NCBI GenBank assembly: GCA_902789395.1
Contig: CADANY010000012.1
Coordinates: 1 to 64,000 of the forward strand
Origin: an uncultured Bacteroidia bacterium
GTDB lineage: Bacteria > Bacteroidota > Bacteroidia > Bacteroidales > UBA932
Reading direction: 5' to 3'
DNA length: 64,000 bases
This document shows positions 25,981 through 34,783 of the stretch, piece by piece (position 1 is the first letter of the stretch; each line of letters starts with the position of its first letter). The translations under genes and the position numbers were made by a program. The notes below the pieces were generated by a model that saw only the letters and a list, made by a program, of their open reading frames with translations, was not told the DNA's origin and searched no databases.

Positions 25981-27129
25981 ATGTCCCCACTTTCCAGAAG
26001 ATCCTTCCTGAAATCGGCAGCCGCAGCCGCTGCCGTCGGAGCAGTGCCCGTCCTCGGAACCGGTTGCTCATCCCGTCCCGTCTGCCCTCCGCCTCCCGGC
26101 GGACGGCTCTCCATGCGATTCTATCCGCATGATAACGAACTGGCCCATACCTTTACGATTTCCGGGTTCTCGCGGGATGTGACCCATGCGGTCCTTGTCG
26201 AGATCTCCTATGAGGGGGTAACGGGCTACGGCGAAGCCGCCCTTCCGCCGTACATGACAGGTCAGACGGTTGAAACCGCTTCTGATTTCCTGAGGAAAGT
26301 CGACCTGTCCCGCTTCAATGATCCTTTCATGACAGACGATATCCTCGATTACGTCGACGGGATCGCCCCGGGCATGAGCTGCGCTAAATGCGGGGTCGAC
26401 ATTGCTCTCCATGATCTCATCGGCCGGCTCTGCGGGCTCCCGCTTTGGCGGATGTGGGGGTATAATCCTGATAAAACGCCGTGCACCTCGTATACAATCG
26501 GAATGGACACCCGGGAAAAGATCATCGAAAAGACTCTTGAAGCGGAGCCGTACCGGATCCTGAAAGTCAAGCTCGGATCGACGGAGGAAAACGACAAGAT
26601 GATCATCTCGACGATTCGGGAAGTCACCGACAAGCCCATCGTCATAGACGCCAACCAGGGCTGGAAAGACAAGTACTATGCCCTTGATATGATCGGCTGG
26701 CTTCAGGAACGGGGAATCCAGATGATCGAACAGCCGATGCCGAAGGATGTCTACGATGACATGGCCTGGATTACCGAGCGCAGTCCTTTGCCGACCTATG
26801 GAGACGAGTCGTGCCAGCGTCTGGAGGATGTTTCCCGGCTGAAGGGCGTCTTTTCGGGAATCAATATCAAACTGATCAAGTGTACCGGACTCCGCGAAGC
26901 CAATAAAATGATTACAACAGCCCGCAGTCTCGGAATGAACGTTATGATCGGCTGTACGACGGAGACCTCCTGCGCATGCAGTGCGGCGGCCCAGCTTTCT
27001 CCGAAGGTCGATTTTGCCGATATCGACGGAAACCTTCTTCTTTCAAACGACTGCTTTGACGGCATGAAGGTCGTGGACGGAAAAATTACCTTGAACGATA
27101 AACCAGGAATAGGAGTAACAAAGATATGA
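25981..27129 (+). CDS. Exported dipeptide epimerase (enolase superfamily)
   Basis: A 382-residue enolase-superfamily protein resembling L-Ala-D/L-Glu epimerase. The catalytic KxK is in RILKVKLGSTEEN; metal ligands lie in VIDANQGW, IEQPMP and TYGDES; the second Lys is in INIKLIKCTGL. The N-terminus is a twin-arginine-type signal (SRRSFLKSAAAAAAVGA) followed by a Cys (LGTGC), so it is exported and possibly lipidated. Related epimerases normally act in the cytoplasm on murein dipeptides. It starts six bases after the upstream stop and its stop overlaps the next ATG (ATGA). Confidence 0.85.
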   Translation: MSPLSRRSFLKSAAAAAAVGAVPVLGTGCSSRPVCPPPPGGRLSMRFYPHDNELAHTFTISGFSRDVTHAVLVEISYEGVTGYGEAALPPYMTGQTVETASDFLRKVDLSRFNDPFMTDDILDYVDGIAPGMSCAKCGVDIALHDLIGRLCGLPLWRMWGYNPDKTPCTSYTIGMDTREKIIEKTLEAEPYRILKVKLGSTEENDKMIISTIREVTDKPIVIDANQGWKDKYYALDMIGWLQERGIQMIEQPMPKDVYDDMAWITERSPLPTYGDESCQRLEDVSRLKGVFSGINIKLIKCTGLREANKMITTARSLGMNVMIGCTTETSCACSAAAQLSPKVDFADIDGNLLLSNDCFDGMKVVDGKITLNDKPGIGVTKI

Positions 27130-28211
27130 AAATCAATTCTTTACTTTATGCAGCGCTGACTCTTTCGCTGCTGCTTTCCGGTTGCGGGACCGGTGGCGGA
27201 AAGAATGAACCCCGTCCTGTCGGGGAAGAATGGCCCGAGGGGGATCCGAAAGAATACGGATTGGATGCTGGGGAATGCAAGACGCTTGAGAACTTTCTGA
27301 TTGACAGTACGCATGCGACGGGCGTGCTGATTCTCGGCAGCGGGAAGGAGATATTCTCCTTCGGCGCCCTTGACCGCTTGAGTTATATCGCGTCGTGCCG
27401 CAAAAGCGTGCTGGCGATGATGTACGGGAAATATGTCGAAAACGGGACCATCGACCTCTCAAAAACCTTGGAAGAACTGGGCGTTGATGATATCGGAGGC
27501 CTTCTTCCGATTGAGAAAAAGGCAACGGTCTTCGACCTGATCACCGCCCGTTCGGGCTGCTACCATCCTGCTTCCAATTCCGGGGACAACACCAACAAGC
27601 CGGAGCGGGGAACGAAGCAGCCAGGGACCTATTTCCTCTACAATAACTGGGATTTCAATCTCGCCGGAGCTCTTTTCGAGCAGTTTACGGGGAAGGATAT
27701 CTACGATGCTTTCTATGAGGATATAGGACAGTATATCGGGCTTCAGGACTGGAACCGTGAGGTCCATGTCAAGGGCGGCGATCTTTCTGTGTCCCGGTAT
27801 CCTTCTTACCACTTCCATTTTTCAACACGCGACATGGCACGCATCGGGTATCTGATGCTCCGCCACGGGAACTGGAACGGGCGCCAGATCGTTTCCGAGG
27901 ACTGGTGCAAACGCATTACGACCGAGTATTCTACCTGGGAAGAAGTCAATGAATCCTACAACGAAGAAGGGCGGTACGGCTATGGCATGATGTGGTGGCT
28001 CTTCGATGACAAGAGCAAGGACAATTCTCCGCTTCTCCACGGAGCCTATACGGCCCGCGGGGCGATGGGACAGTACATCACAGTCATTCCGGAGCTCGAT
28101 ATGGTCATTGCTTTCAAGACGGACCGTATATACGGCCGGACGACTTCCCATAAGACCTATCTCAAGTTCCTGGACCAACTGCTCTCTTTTGTTGGGACAG
28201 ACCGGCCTTAG
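27126..28211 (+). CDS. Serine hydrolase of the class C beta-lactamase/DD-peptidase fold, lipoprotein
   Basis: A 361-residue protein with a lipobox (SLLLSGC, Cys about 19). The three motifs of the serine beta-lactamase-like fold are present: SCRK (SxxK, nucleophile Ser) near residue 97, YNNW (YxN) near 172, and a late HGAYTARGAMGQ segment in place of KTG. Such proteins include esterases, D-aminopeptidases and DD-peptidases. Its position directly behind a dipeptide epimerase, with overlapping ATGA, suggests work on murein peptides, but the substrate is not known. Confidence 0.83.
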   Translation: MKINSLLYAALTLSLLLSGCGTGGGKNEPRPVGEEWPEGDPKEYGLDAGECKTLENFLIDSTHATGVLILGSGKEIFSFGALDRLSYIASCRKSVLAMMYGKYVENGTIDLSKTLEELGVDDIGGLLPIEKKATVFDLITARSGCYHPASNSGDNTNKPERGTKQPGTYFLYNNWDFNLAGALFEQFTGKDIYDAFYEDIGQYIGLQDWNREVHVKGGDLSVSRYPSYHFHFSTRDMARIGYLMLRHGNWNGRQIVSEDWCKRITTEYSTWEEVNESYNEEGRYGYGMMWWLFDDKSKDNSPLLHGAYTARGAMGQYITVIPELDMVIAFKTDRIYGRTTSHKTYLKFLDQLLSFVGTDRP

Positions 28212-28247
28212 AATCTGTTAATAAGCGTTTTACCAAACAGTTGCAGG

Positions 28248-29948
28248 ATGAACAGAAGATACTTCATTTCCCTTCTCGCGGGCATTATGGCAGCCTGCGG
28301 AGCGAAAAACAAGATAGAACCCGACCCGGAAGAAGACAAACCGGTGGACCCGAAACCGCAAGAAGGGGAGACCCTCAATGGAACCCCGATCAAAGAGGGA
28401 AACAACCTTGTCGGTGTGATCACGGATTCGGAAGGGAATCCGGTCCGGAACGTCGCCGTGACGGATGGCTTTCAGTTTGCCGTGACCGATATGAACGGAG
28501 TCTATCAGATGAAGGCGGATCCGCGGAGTACCACCGTCTCTTACAGCCTGCCTTCCGGGTATGCGATCCGGCAGGATGCTGCGACCCATCTGCCTTCTTT
28601 CTTCCAGAAAATCAACCCTTCTGTCGTCAACCGGAAGAACTTTTCACTTGAGAAACTGACCGAAGCGGGGAGCGCCTTTTCTTTTGCGGTCCTTGGGGAC
28701 ATACATATCCGGAGTGCTGCAACGGCGGCGCAGTTCAAGGACGGTGCGATGCGGAAAATCGGGGATTATTTCCGGGATAATCCCTCAAAGGGACCTGTGT
28801 TCGGTGTGAGTCTCGGGGATATCATCAACAACGCAAAGGATCTGGAGACCTTCGGCTTTGCGAAAAGCGCGCTGGGAAGTGCGGAATGCGGGTCCGGTAA
28901 GTTCCTTCCTTTTTTTGCCGTCATCGGAAACCATGATCATAACGCCCGCCTCGGAGATTCTTCCAAGTCCGGATCCGACGGATTCGATCACGGTACGGAG
29001 GCTAATTTTACCAGTACCTTCTGTCCGACCTGCTATTCCTTCAATGTGGGGAAGGTCCATTTTGTCGCTCTGGACAATTTCATCGCCAGGTCCGAGCCTT
29101 CCAGCAGCAACACGGCCCTGCCCGCAACCGGGCACAACGGCCTGAGCGACGATGTCTACAAATGGCTTATCCGGGACCTGGCTCTCGTCGACAACAAATC
29201 TTCGAAGATGGTCGTGATTCTCCAGCATTGCCACATCCGGGGATTTGCCGAGGTCCCGCACCGCGAGGATATGGTCTCGCAGCTTGCGGAATTCCACAGT
29301 GCCTATATCCTCTCCGGCCATGCTCATATCTGCGAGAGCTATAAGTATAAGGTGAAGGCAAAAGGCGGCCAGCCTGTCATGGAGCGCATCCACGGCGTTC
29401 CCATGGGCAATTTCTGGTACTCAAATTATGGCCCCGACGGCGCCCCTGCCGGGTATTATATCTACCATGTAGACGGGAACGACTTCTCCAGCTGGGAGTT
29501 CCGGAGCGTCCAGAATCCGGAAGACCAGATGCGCGTCTATGATTCCAACGATGTCTATGACAAGGAGTCGGACTGGTCCCACCAGTATGCATGGAGCCAG
29601 GAATCTCTCTTCGCCGGCGGGAACTTCCTCCTTGCGCATATCTACCATGGCGACGAGGATTGGGAGGTCAGCCTGGAGCATGACGGCATTTCTGAAAAGA
29701 TGACCTTCGCCAATAAGCGGATCTACGATTATTGTGCCCACAGTCACCTCGCCAATGACGGCATTTCCGGTATCCGGACCAACTGGACCTATCATTGGGA
29801 CCGATCCGAAAACTGGTGGTACCTGAAACTGGACCGGCCGGCCTCGGAACTCAAGGGTTGGAAAGTAGTCGCCAAAGCGAAATTCCCCGGCAGTCGCGAG
29901 ACCAGAACCTATACCTGCGATAAGATTACCCGGAAGCTCTCGGAATAG
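28248..29948 (+). CDS. Exported calcineurin-like phosphoesterase with N- and C-terminal beta domains
   Basis: A 566-residue protein. It begins MNRRYFISLLAGIMAACGAK (lipobox-like). Residues ~60-110 are a carboxypeptidase-regulatory-like beta domain (LVGVITDSEGNPVRNVAVTD). The phosphoesterase core follows with AVLGDIHIRS, GVSLGDIIN, AVIGNHDHN, LQHCHIRG and LSGHAHICE. About 180 C-terminal residues form the extra domain often found in Bacteroidota metallophosphoesterases. It lies 36 bp after the serine hydrolase and probably ends that operon. Substrate unknown. Confidence 0.85.
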   Translation: MNRRYFISLLAGIMAACGAKNKIEPDPEEDKPVDPKPQEGETLNGTPIKEGNNLVGVITDSEGNPVRNVAVTDGFQFAVTDMNGVYQMKADPRSTTVSYSLPSGYAIRQDAATHLPSFFQKINPSVVNRKNFSLEKLTEAGSAFSFAVLGDIHIRSAATAAQFKDGAMRKIGDYFRDNPSKGPVFGVSLGDIINNAKDLETFGFAKSALGSAECGSGKFLPFFAVIGNHDHNARLGDSSKSGSDGFDHGTEANFTSTFCPTCYSFNVGKVHFVALDNFIARSEPSSSNTALPATGHNGLSDDVYKWLIRDLALVDNKSSKMVVILQHCHIRGFAEVPHREDMVSQLAEFHSAYILSGHAHICESYKYKVKAKGGQPVMERIHGVPMGNFWYSNYGPDGAPAGYYIYHVDGNDFSSWEFRSVQNPEDQMRVYDSNDVYDKESDWSHQYAWSQESLFAGGNFLLAHIYHGDEDWEVSLEHDGISEKMTFANKRIYDYCAHSHLANDGISGIRTNWTYHWDRSENWWYLKLDRPASELKGWKVVAKAKFPGSRETRTYTCDKITRKLSE

Positions 29949-29963
29949 TCCGGGAGTGGGTCG

Positions 29964-31148
29964 TCAGAACTTGTGATGCGTGAATTCCAGGTCGTCTTTC
30001 GAAGGGAATTCCGGGAAGGGAGCGTGCGGCTCGGTCTGGTACCAGTAGGAGACGCTTGAGATATCCGACCGCTGTCCATAATAGCGTTTCCCTCCGTTTT
30101 TCCCCCTTCTCCATCCGAGATCCTGGACCGTCACCTTGAGATCCTTGTCGAAACGGATGGGGTCCATAATGTGCCACCGGTACATGCCGAACGAGATGAC
30201 GGCCTGATACAGACCGTCCGGACGGATGACCTGATGCAGGCCCGAATACGGGGTTGTAAACTCGACATATTTCCCGCCGACATCGAAATTGTAGGATCCG
30301 CAGATATAGTCTTCCAAGCCGGTGCCGCAGATTGTCGGGTATTCGGTATCTCCGTCCATATAGAACTTCATCTCTCCTTCTCCCCACCATCCGTCGTTGG
30401 TTACCCTCCAGGCGAAATAGGTGCCGACATACTGTCCTTTTCCCTTGATTCCGTCTACGAGCGTATGGATCGACCCTTCTGTCGGGTTGGAGCGCCGGAA
30501 CTGGGCGTGGAAGTACGCCTCGTCTTTGGGTACGTCGGTTAGGGTATAATTAATCTGATAATAGAGCCGGGTCGGTACGTTGTCGATATTCTCATACGTA
30601 ATTTTCGCCTTTTTGCGGAAAGGCATCTTCCAATAGCAGTTGAAAGCCCGTCCCGGATTGACGCAGACGGCCAGGGAAGAAAGCTGGGCATACCGGTTGT
30701 ATGCACTCGCGAAGAAATCTCCGACGGGGCACTCTACGGAAGGTTCCTTTTCGTCATCCCAGTACATCCGGATAATGGAAAAACGCCAGGTCCCGGTCGG
30801 GGTCATCCAGATCTGCTGGATCGCCCCGGGGCCTTCAATCTCGGCGAGGGTTACCGTCTCCCCGGGCTGGATGTCGATATACGGATTGACTTTCCATCCC
30901 TTTCCGAGGTCTTCGGCAGCAGCGTGGGCGTTGGCTTGGTTGACTTTGCCCTTGTCCTTGACCGGATCGGCCATGGCGCCCTTTCCGGGGGCTCCGGTGA
31001 AGTTTTCGGGACTGATCGAGCGCGTCTTGGCGTTGGACAGCCGGGAGAGAGTCCCCATATTCATGTCGAGCCCGTTGAATTCATACTTCTGGGCCTGGGC
31101 TCCTGCGGCGAGGAGGAGGGCTGCAAGGAGAAGAATCGTCTTTTTCAT
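29964..31148 (-). CDS. DUF2961 / GH172-type glycoside hydrolase, exported
   Basis: A 394-residue protein with a signal peptide ending AGAQAQ. Its family signature is clear: NFTGAPGKGAMADPV near residue 36, EIEGPGAIQQIWMTP near 90, FAWRVTNDGWWGEGEMKFYM and CGTGLEDYICGSYNF. DUF2961 is the CAZy GH172 family, whose characterised members cleave fructofuranose dianhydride or D-arabinofuranoside linkages. The Glu residues in EGEMKFY and GLEDY are candidate catalytic acids. ATG 31148 is chosen; the frame runs on to 31334 but without a signal peptide. It lies 13 bases after the phosphatase-superfamily gene. Confidence 0.85.
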   Translation of the reverse strand: MKKTILLLAALLLAAGAQAQKYEFNGLDMNMGTLSRLSNAKTRSISPENFTGAPGKGAMADPVKDKGKVNQANAHAAAEDLGKGWKVNPYIDIQPGETVTLAEIEGPGAIQQIWMTPTGTWRFSIIRMYWDDEKEPSVECPVGDFFASAYNRYAQLSSLAVCVNPGRAFNCYWKMPFRKKAKITYENIDNVPTRLYYQINYTLTDVPKDEAYFHAQFRRSNPTEGSIHTLVDGIKGKGQYVGTYFAWRVTNDGWWGEGEMKFYMDGDTEYPTICGTGLEDYICGSYNFDVGGKYVEFTTPYSGLHQVIRPDGLYQAVISFGMYRWHIMDPIRFDKDLKVTVQDLGWRRGKNGGKRYYGQRSDISSVSYWYQTEPHAPFPEFPSKDDLEFTHHKF

Positions 31149-31161
31149 AAGGTATGATGTA

Positions 31162-32382
31162 TTATAGTTTGTCAGCATACCACCGGTTGAGGGTGTTGTC
31201 GGGAGCAACGAGCGCAATTTTGCAGAACTTTCCGCCCGGGACCTGGACCTGAAAGCTCTCCTGGGAAGCTTTAACTTCTCCGACAAGGGTCCATTTCTCA
31301 TGGCCGGTATCCTTGAATTCATTGCTCTCGGCAAGATAGACCTTTACCGGGGCTTTTTTGTCAACAGCAGTCCATGTTACCGTTACCGTATCTCCGTACC
31401 GGGCAAGGTCCATGTCGGTAATGTCGATGTCCCCGATGAAGGGAATGCCGTCCCGTTCGATGGCGACCTCAAAAGGGACTTCAAAGTCCAGGAAGCGGCA
31501 GACGGAGGGATTGATATCGACCATTGATGCCTTACCCTTCCGGAAGTATTTGTTGACCTTCGCGTTGGTCGCGATCCATGTCTTGCGTTCCCGGGCGGAC
31601 TGCCCGCCATGCCTGTATCCCTTGACAGCCCTGCCGTGGTCCGTCGTAACGACGATCAGCCAGTCCTCGTCAAAATGCGCCTGACGGTACTGGACGGCAT
31701 CCCAGACCCGTTGGATCTGCTCTCCGGCCTTGCGGACGGCCTCGTCCATCTCCGGTCCGTCCCCGTACCGGTGAGCCGCATCGTCTGTGTACCAGAGGTA
31801 GACCCAGCTGAGGACCGGAGCGTCGTTCCGGATGCTTTCCGCTGCCTCGCGGGAAACCTTTTCGTCGTAATCGAAAACATGCAGATCATTCTCCTTTTTC
31901 GGATAGTTTACCTTGTCGAGATCATATCCGTCGCGTACATAATCGATTGAAAGGTAATCCGTTTCCGGCTTTCCGGCACCGATAAGTACGGTCCGGTTGT
32001 CCGTCCAGCTAGAATAAAGGCCCGTCGTGACGGGCTCTTTCTGGGCCTTGGCTATACGGAAGATACTCCAGTAGTGATAATTGGGAGACTGCTTGGAATT
32101 GCCCCAGACGTTGTGCTTGTTGACCCAGGTCCCTGTCAGCATGGTATTGTATCCGACGGCTGAAATCGTCGGCGTCTGGCTATAAGTCCCGACCTCTCCG
32201 CCGACATAACTCGGCCCCAGGGCGCCCCGCGATGCAATGTCATACAGGACCGGGACATGCAGCCTTTCAACGACATCCATCGGGATTCCGTCGACGATGA
32301 TGATAACGGCTTTTTTCTCTTTCGCCGTCAGGATCCCCGCTGAAGCGAGCGAAATCAGGATTAAACAGAGGATTTTTCTCAT
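31162..32382 (-). CDS. Alkaline-phosphatase-superfamily (type I phosphodiesterase) exported protein
   Basis: A 406-residue protein with a signal peptide ending ILTAK. AVIIIVDGIPMDVVERL supplies the first metal-binding Asp, YNTMLTGTWVNKHNV the nucleophile Thr region, and IVVTTDHGRAVKGYRHGG the later Asp/His ligands. These are the type I phosphodiesterase/nucleotide pyrophosphatase features. It is the middle gene of a three-gene unit: one base after the alpha/beta hydrolase and 13 bases before the GH172 gene. The family includes phosphodiesterases, phosphatases and sulfatase relatives. Confidence 0.85.
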   Translation of the reverse strand: MRKILCLILISLASAGILTAKEKKAVIIIVDGIPMDVVERLHVPVLYDIASRGALGPSYVGGEVGTYSQTPTISAVGYNTMLTGTWVNKHNVWGNSKQSPNYHYWSIFRIAKAQKEPVTTGLYSSWTDNRTVLIGAGKPETDYLSIDYVRDGYDLDKVNYPKKENDLHVFDYDEKVSREAAESIRNDAPVLSWVYLWYTDDAAHRYGDGPEMDEAVRKAGEQIQRVWDAVQYRQAHFDEDWLIVVTTDHGRAVKGYRHGGQSARERKTWIATNAKVNKYFRKGKASMVDINPSVCRFLDFEVPFEVAIERDGIPFIGDIDITDMDLARYGDTVTVTWTAVDKKAPVKVYLAESNEFKDTGHEKWTLVGEVKASQESFQVQVPGGKFCKIALVAPDNTLNRWYADKL

Positions 32383-32383
32383 T

Positions 32384-33391
32384 TTACAGGGTTTTTGCAA
32401 ACAGGCGCAGGGTCTTTGTATACATGTCCGCACCTGCGTAGGATTTTCCGATTGCGTGGGTGACATTCTTGTATGTCACGACCTTGACATTCTTTATCCC
32501 GGCTGCGGAAAGGGCCTCGCGGTAGCGGCGGGGATTGTCCGTTCCGATGGTAATGTCGGCTGTGCCGGTGAACAGAATCACCTTGTAAGACAAGCCTTTC
32601 TTGGTTTCAGCTATCTTTATGGGGGAGAATTTGTCGATATAATCAGGATCCCATCCACTGAAGAATACGTCGTAACGCTGATGCTTCTGCACGTTTGATT
32701 CGGGGGCGTAATTATTCATCGTATATTGCAGGTCATAGGCTCCATACCAGCCCGCATAAGCCTTGGTCTGAGGAAAATGCATTGCGCAGCAGGCCGAAAG
32801 ATGTCCGCCGGCGGAACTGCCGACGAACCCCACCCTGTCGGGGTCGATGCCGAACTCTTGAGCCCGCGAGAATACATATTCGACAGCGTCATAACAGTCG
32901 TCGACGGTATCTTCCATCCGCACTCCGGGAGCATTGGCGAAGGAATACTCGATACTGACGACCGTAATTCCGTACTTGCCCGCAAGGGTTTTGCAGAAAT
33001 CGGCTGCTCCTTTATAACTTCCTGCAACCCAACCGCCACCATGGATGAGAAATACGACAGGTGAGTTGCTCCGCCCCGACCGGTATATCATCATGGGTAG
33101 GTCCTCACCAGTCACGCTTTTCTTATACACAAGGGTTTCGGGAACAATCTTTTTCTTTGCGGAATTATTGTACGCCGGCACCTTGGCTTCATATGGGACG
33201 AGTGCCTTTGGAAGCAGATAGGGATCGCCTGTCAGAGCCTCATATTTCTGGGCGTCTTTTATCGAGTAACTGCCGTCACCCTCCTCGATCAGGACCATTC
33301 CGTACCGGTTGTAAATGGTAGCTGCCGTTATAGGCGTCAGGAAAAAGGCCGAAACGACCAGCGCCAAAAGGAGTACTCTTAAAGATCTCAT
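32384..33391 (-). CDS. Exported alpha/beta hydrolase (HSL-type esterase)
   Basis: A 335-residue protein with an N-terminal signal (MRSLRVLLLALVVSAFFLTP). The HGGGW oxyanion motif is near residue 120, the nucleophile elbow GSSAGGH near 193, and a late VTHAIGKSY segment gives the catalytic His. This is the hormone-sensitive-lipase-like esterase layout, often seen in carbohydrate loci as acetyl or feruloyl esterase. First gene of the operon driven by the promoter at 33415-33447. Confidence 0.87.
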   Translation of the reverse strand: MRSLRVLLLALVVSAFFLTPITAATIYNRYGMVLIEEGDGSYSIKDAQKYEALTGDPYLLPKALVPYEAKVPAYNNSAKKKIVPETLVYKKSVTGEDLPMMIYRSGRSNSPVVFLIHGGGWVAGSYKGAADFCKTLAGKYGITVVSIEYSFANAPGVRMEDTVDDCYDAVEYVFSRAQEFGIDPDRVGFVGSSAGGHLSACCAMHFPQTKAYAGWYGAYDLQYTMNNYAPESNVQKHQRYDVFFSGWDPDYIDKFSPIKIAETKKGLSYKVILFTGTADITIGTDNPRRYREALSAAGIKNVKVVTYKNVTHAIGKSYAGADMYTKTLRLFAKTL

Positions 33392-33414
33392 TTCATATAG
33401 GTTTTAAAGCATTT

Positions 33415-33447
33415 CAAATATACGTAATTAAGAGTACAAAAACAAAA
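33415..33447 (-). promoter_or_regulatory. Bacteroidales-type promoter of the esterase-phosphodiesterase-GH172 operon
   Basis: On the minus strand TTTG and a perfect TATATTTG (33415-33422) are about 20 bases apart, matching the -33/-7 consensus. It lies only 13 bases left of the partial tRNA-Pro copy. Confidence 0.75.
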
Positions 33448-33459
33448 GCCAATTTGCTG

Positions 33460-33496
33460 TCTGGATGACTGGACTTGAACCAGCGACCTCCTGGTC
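33460..33496. repeat. Partial tRNA-Pro copy (att-like direct repeat, left)
   Basis: 37 bases identical to the 3' half of the tRNA-Pro gene at 42594-42666, from the anticodon-stem region to the discriminator base. Homology ends at 33497, where unrelated sequence begins. Confidence 0.9.
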
Positions 33497-33653
33497 GAGA
33501 CACACTGGATGGAACGCTACCCATGAATGATTGCTCATCCATATGCTGTTCAAGGTCCTTTTTCCTAATATCTGATGACCGTCGATATGACCAGCGCTTC
33601 ATAGTGCAGATGGTCCTGGATCTGGATGCGAGAAATTGATCTTGCTGTTTGCT

Positions 33654-34244
33654 TCATTCTTCGAGTTTGCTATTTCTCATAGACTCTTTCAATCGTTGAA
33701 ATTGAGGCTCGCATAAAAATTGGGAAAGGATGAAGGCTTGCAAGGTGTCTTTCGGAAGAGGGCAATCGGGGCAAAGGACAAAATCCTTATTAAAATGATT
33801 AACGATTGTATCGATATCGCTCAAGGATACTTGAGTCTCATAATGATTGTTTAAGAAATAATAAACATAATTTGACAACAGAAACGTCTTTATTTGCAAC
33901 AATATCGAGGCTTTTTTGTCCAATTTGATTAAATAATCACTTAGACGTTGCTGAGATTCTGGATTATCAATAAGACAATCATACGTCCAATCTATAATCC
34001 CTTCCGATCCACATTCATCTCCTCCGTATTTAACTTCAAAAAATCTTATAAGATACAGATAGTCTTTCTCATTTTCCAGTAATTGGTCTTGATATATTGA
34101 TATAAGATACTCAAGGACTGAAGAATCAGGAATCTCTCTAAAATATCGCTCATATTTCTTCTGATTAAACGAAGATATATCAGACCGGCAGCCAATGGCT
34201 GCCAGTCCGACAAAAACACAAATAATTAAAAAGATCTTTTTCAT
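33654..34244 (-). CDS. AT-rich lipoprotein of unknown function
   Basis: A 196-residue protein with a lipobox (MKKIFLIICVFVGLAAIGC, Cys19). The remainder is mostly helical and acidic with several Cys residues (GGDECGSEG, LCPDCPLPKDTL). I recognise no family. ATG 34244 is chosen because it gives a proper lipoprotein signal, two bases after the stop of the upstream membrane-protein gene; the frame is open to 34346. Base composition is much more AT-rich than its neighbours, which fits acquisition from elsewhere. Confidence 0.7.
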   Translation of the reverse strand: MKKIFLIICVFVGLAAIGCRSDISSFNQKKYERYFREIPDSSVLEYLISIYQDQLLENEKDYLYLIRFFEVKYGGDECGSEGIIDWTYDCLIDNPESQQRLSDYLIKLDKKASILLQIKTFLLSNYVYYFLNNHYETQVSLSDIDTIVNHFNKDFVLCPDCPLPKDTLQAFILSQFLCEPQFQRLKESMRNSKLEE

Positions 34245-34246
34245 CG

Positions 34247-34783
34247 CTAAAGATTTCGTTTCGCGGTTCCTTTTGCTTTTAAAGAATACCTCTGTTTGAC
34301 GAAAAATAGAATAAAAAGAAAGATTGTTATTAGTAAAGCCGAACATGCATTTCTTGACAAAGAAAAAATAATCCGGTTAACAATTTCGCTGACAAAGTCA
34401 AGTTGGGAAGATTCACTATCATTTAGCATCTCTTGAACCAGCATTTTGCATGCAGTGATTCTTTTATACCAAAAACCCATCAAACCAATGGACGCTGCTA
34501 GTATAAACAATTTCCACTTTCCCGCAAAAGGAAGACTAACGAATAACACTATTAGACAGAATAGAAAAACCAGATTTGTTGTTATATTATGCAAGTTAGA
34601 TAATTGTGAGAGTAAATCTTTTGTTGGGGCACCTCCTGTCCCCAAATAATACAAATCTAACGTTTTTAAATCTTCAGCAGATAATCCATTATCTATTAAT
34701 AGTAGAATTCCGAATACTCCGCAAAAGACACAAGAGAAGAGAATCATTATTGAAAAAATTCTTTGCACTTTATTCTTCATCAT
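34247..34783 (-). CDS. AT-rich membrane protein of unknown function
   Basis: A 178-residue protein with about four hydrophobic segments: residues ~8-28 (IFSIMILFSCVFCGVFGILL), ~70-88 (LVFLFCLIVLFVSLPF), ~90-105 and ~145-165 (ALLITIFLFILFFV). It ends in a basic tail. No recognisable family. It is directly followed by the lipoprotein gene, so the two probably act together at the envelope. Composition is AT-rich like its partner. Two adjacent ATGs (34783 and 34780) are possible starts. Confidence 0.65.
   Translation of the reverse strand: MMKNKVQRIFSIMILFSCVFCGVFGILLLIDNGLSAEDLKTLDLYYLGTGGAPTKDLLSQLSNLHNITTNLVFLFCLIVLFVSLPFAGKWKLFILAASIGLMGFWYKRITACKMLVQEMLNDSESSQLDFVSEIVNRIIFSLSRNACSALLITIFLFILFFVKQRYSLKAKGTAKRNL

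Noticed and set aside
33414-33602. 62-codon minus-strand frame over the partial tRNA copy
   Set aside because: It passes through the tRNA fragment and the operon promoter; only the first ~35 codons look protein-like and match no family I know.
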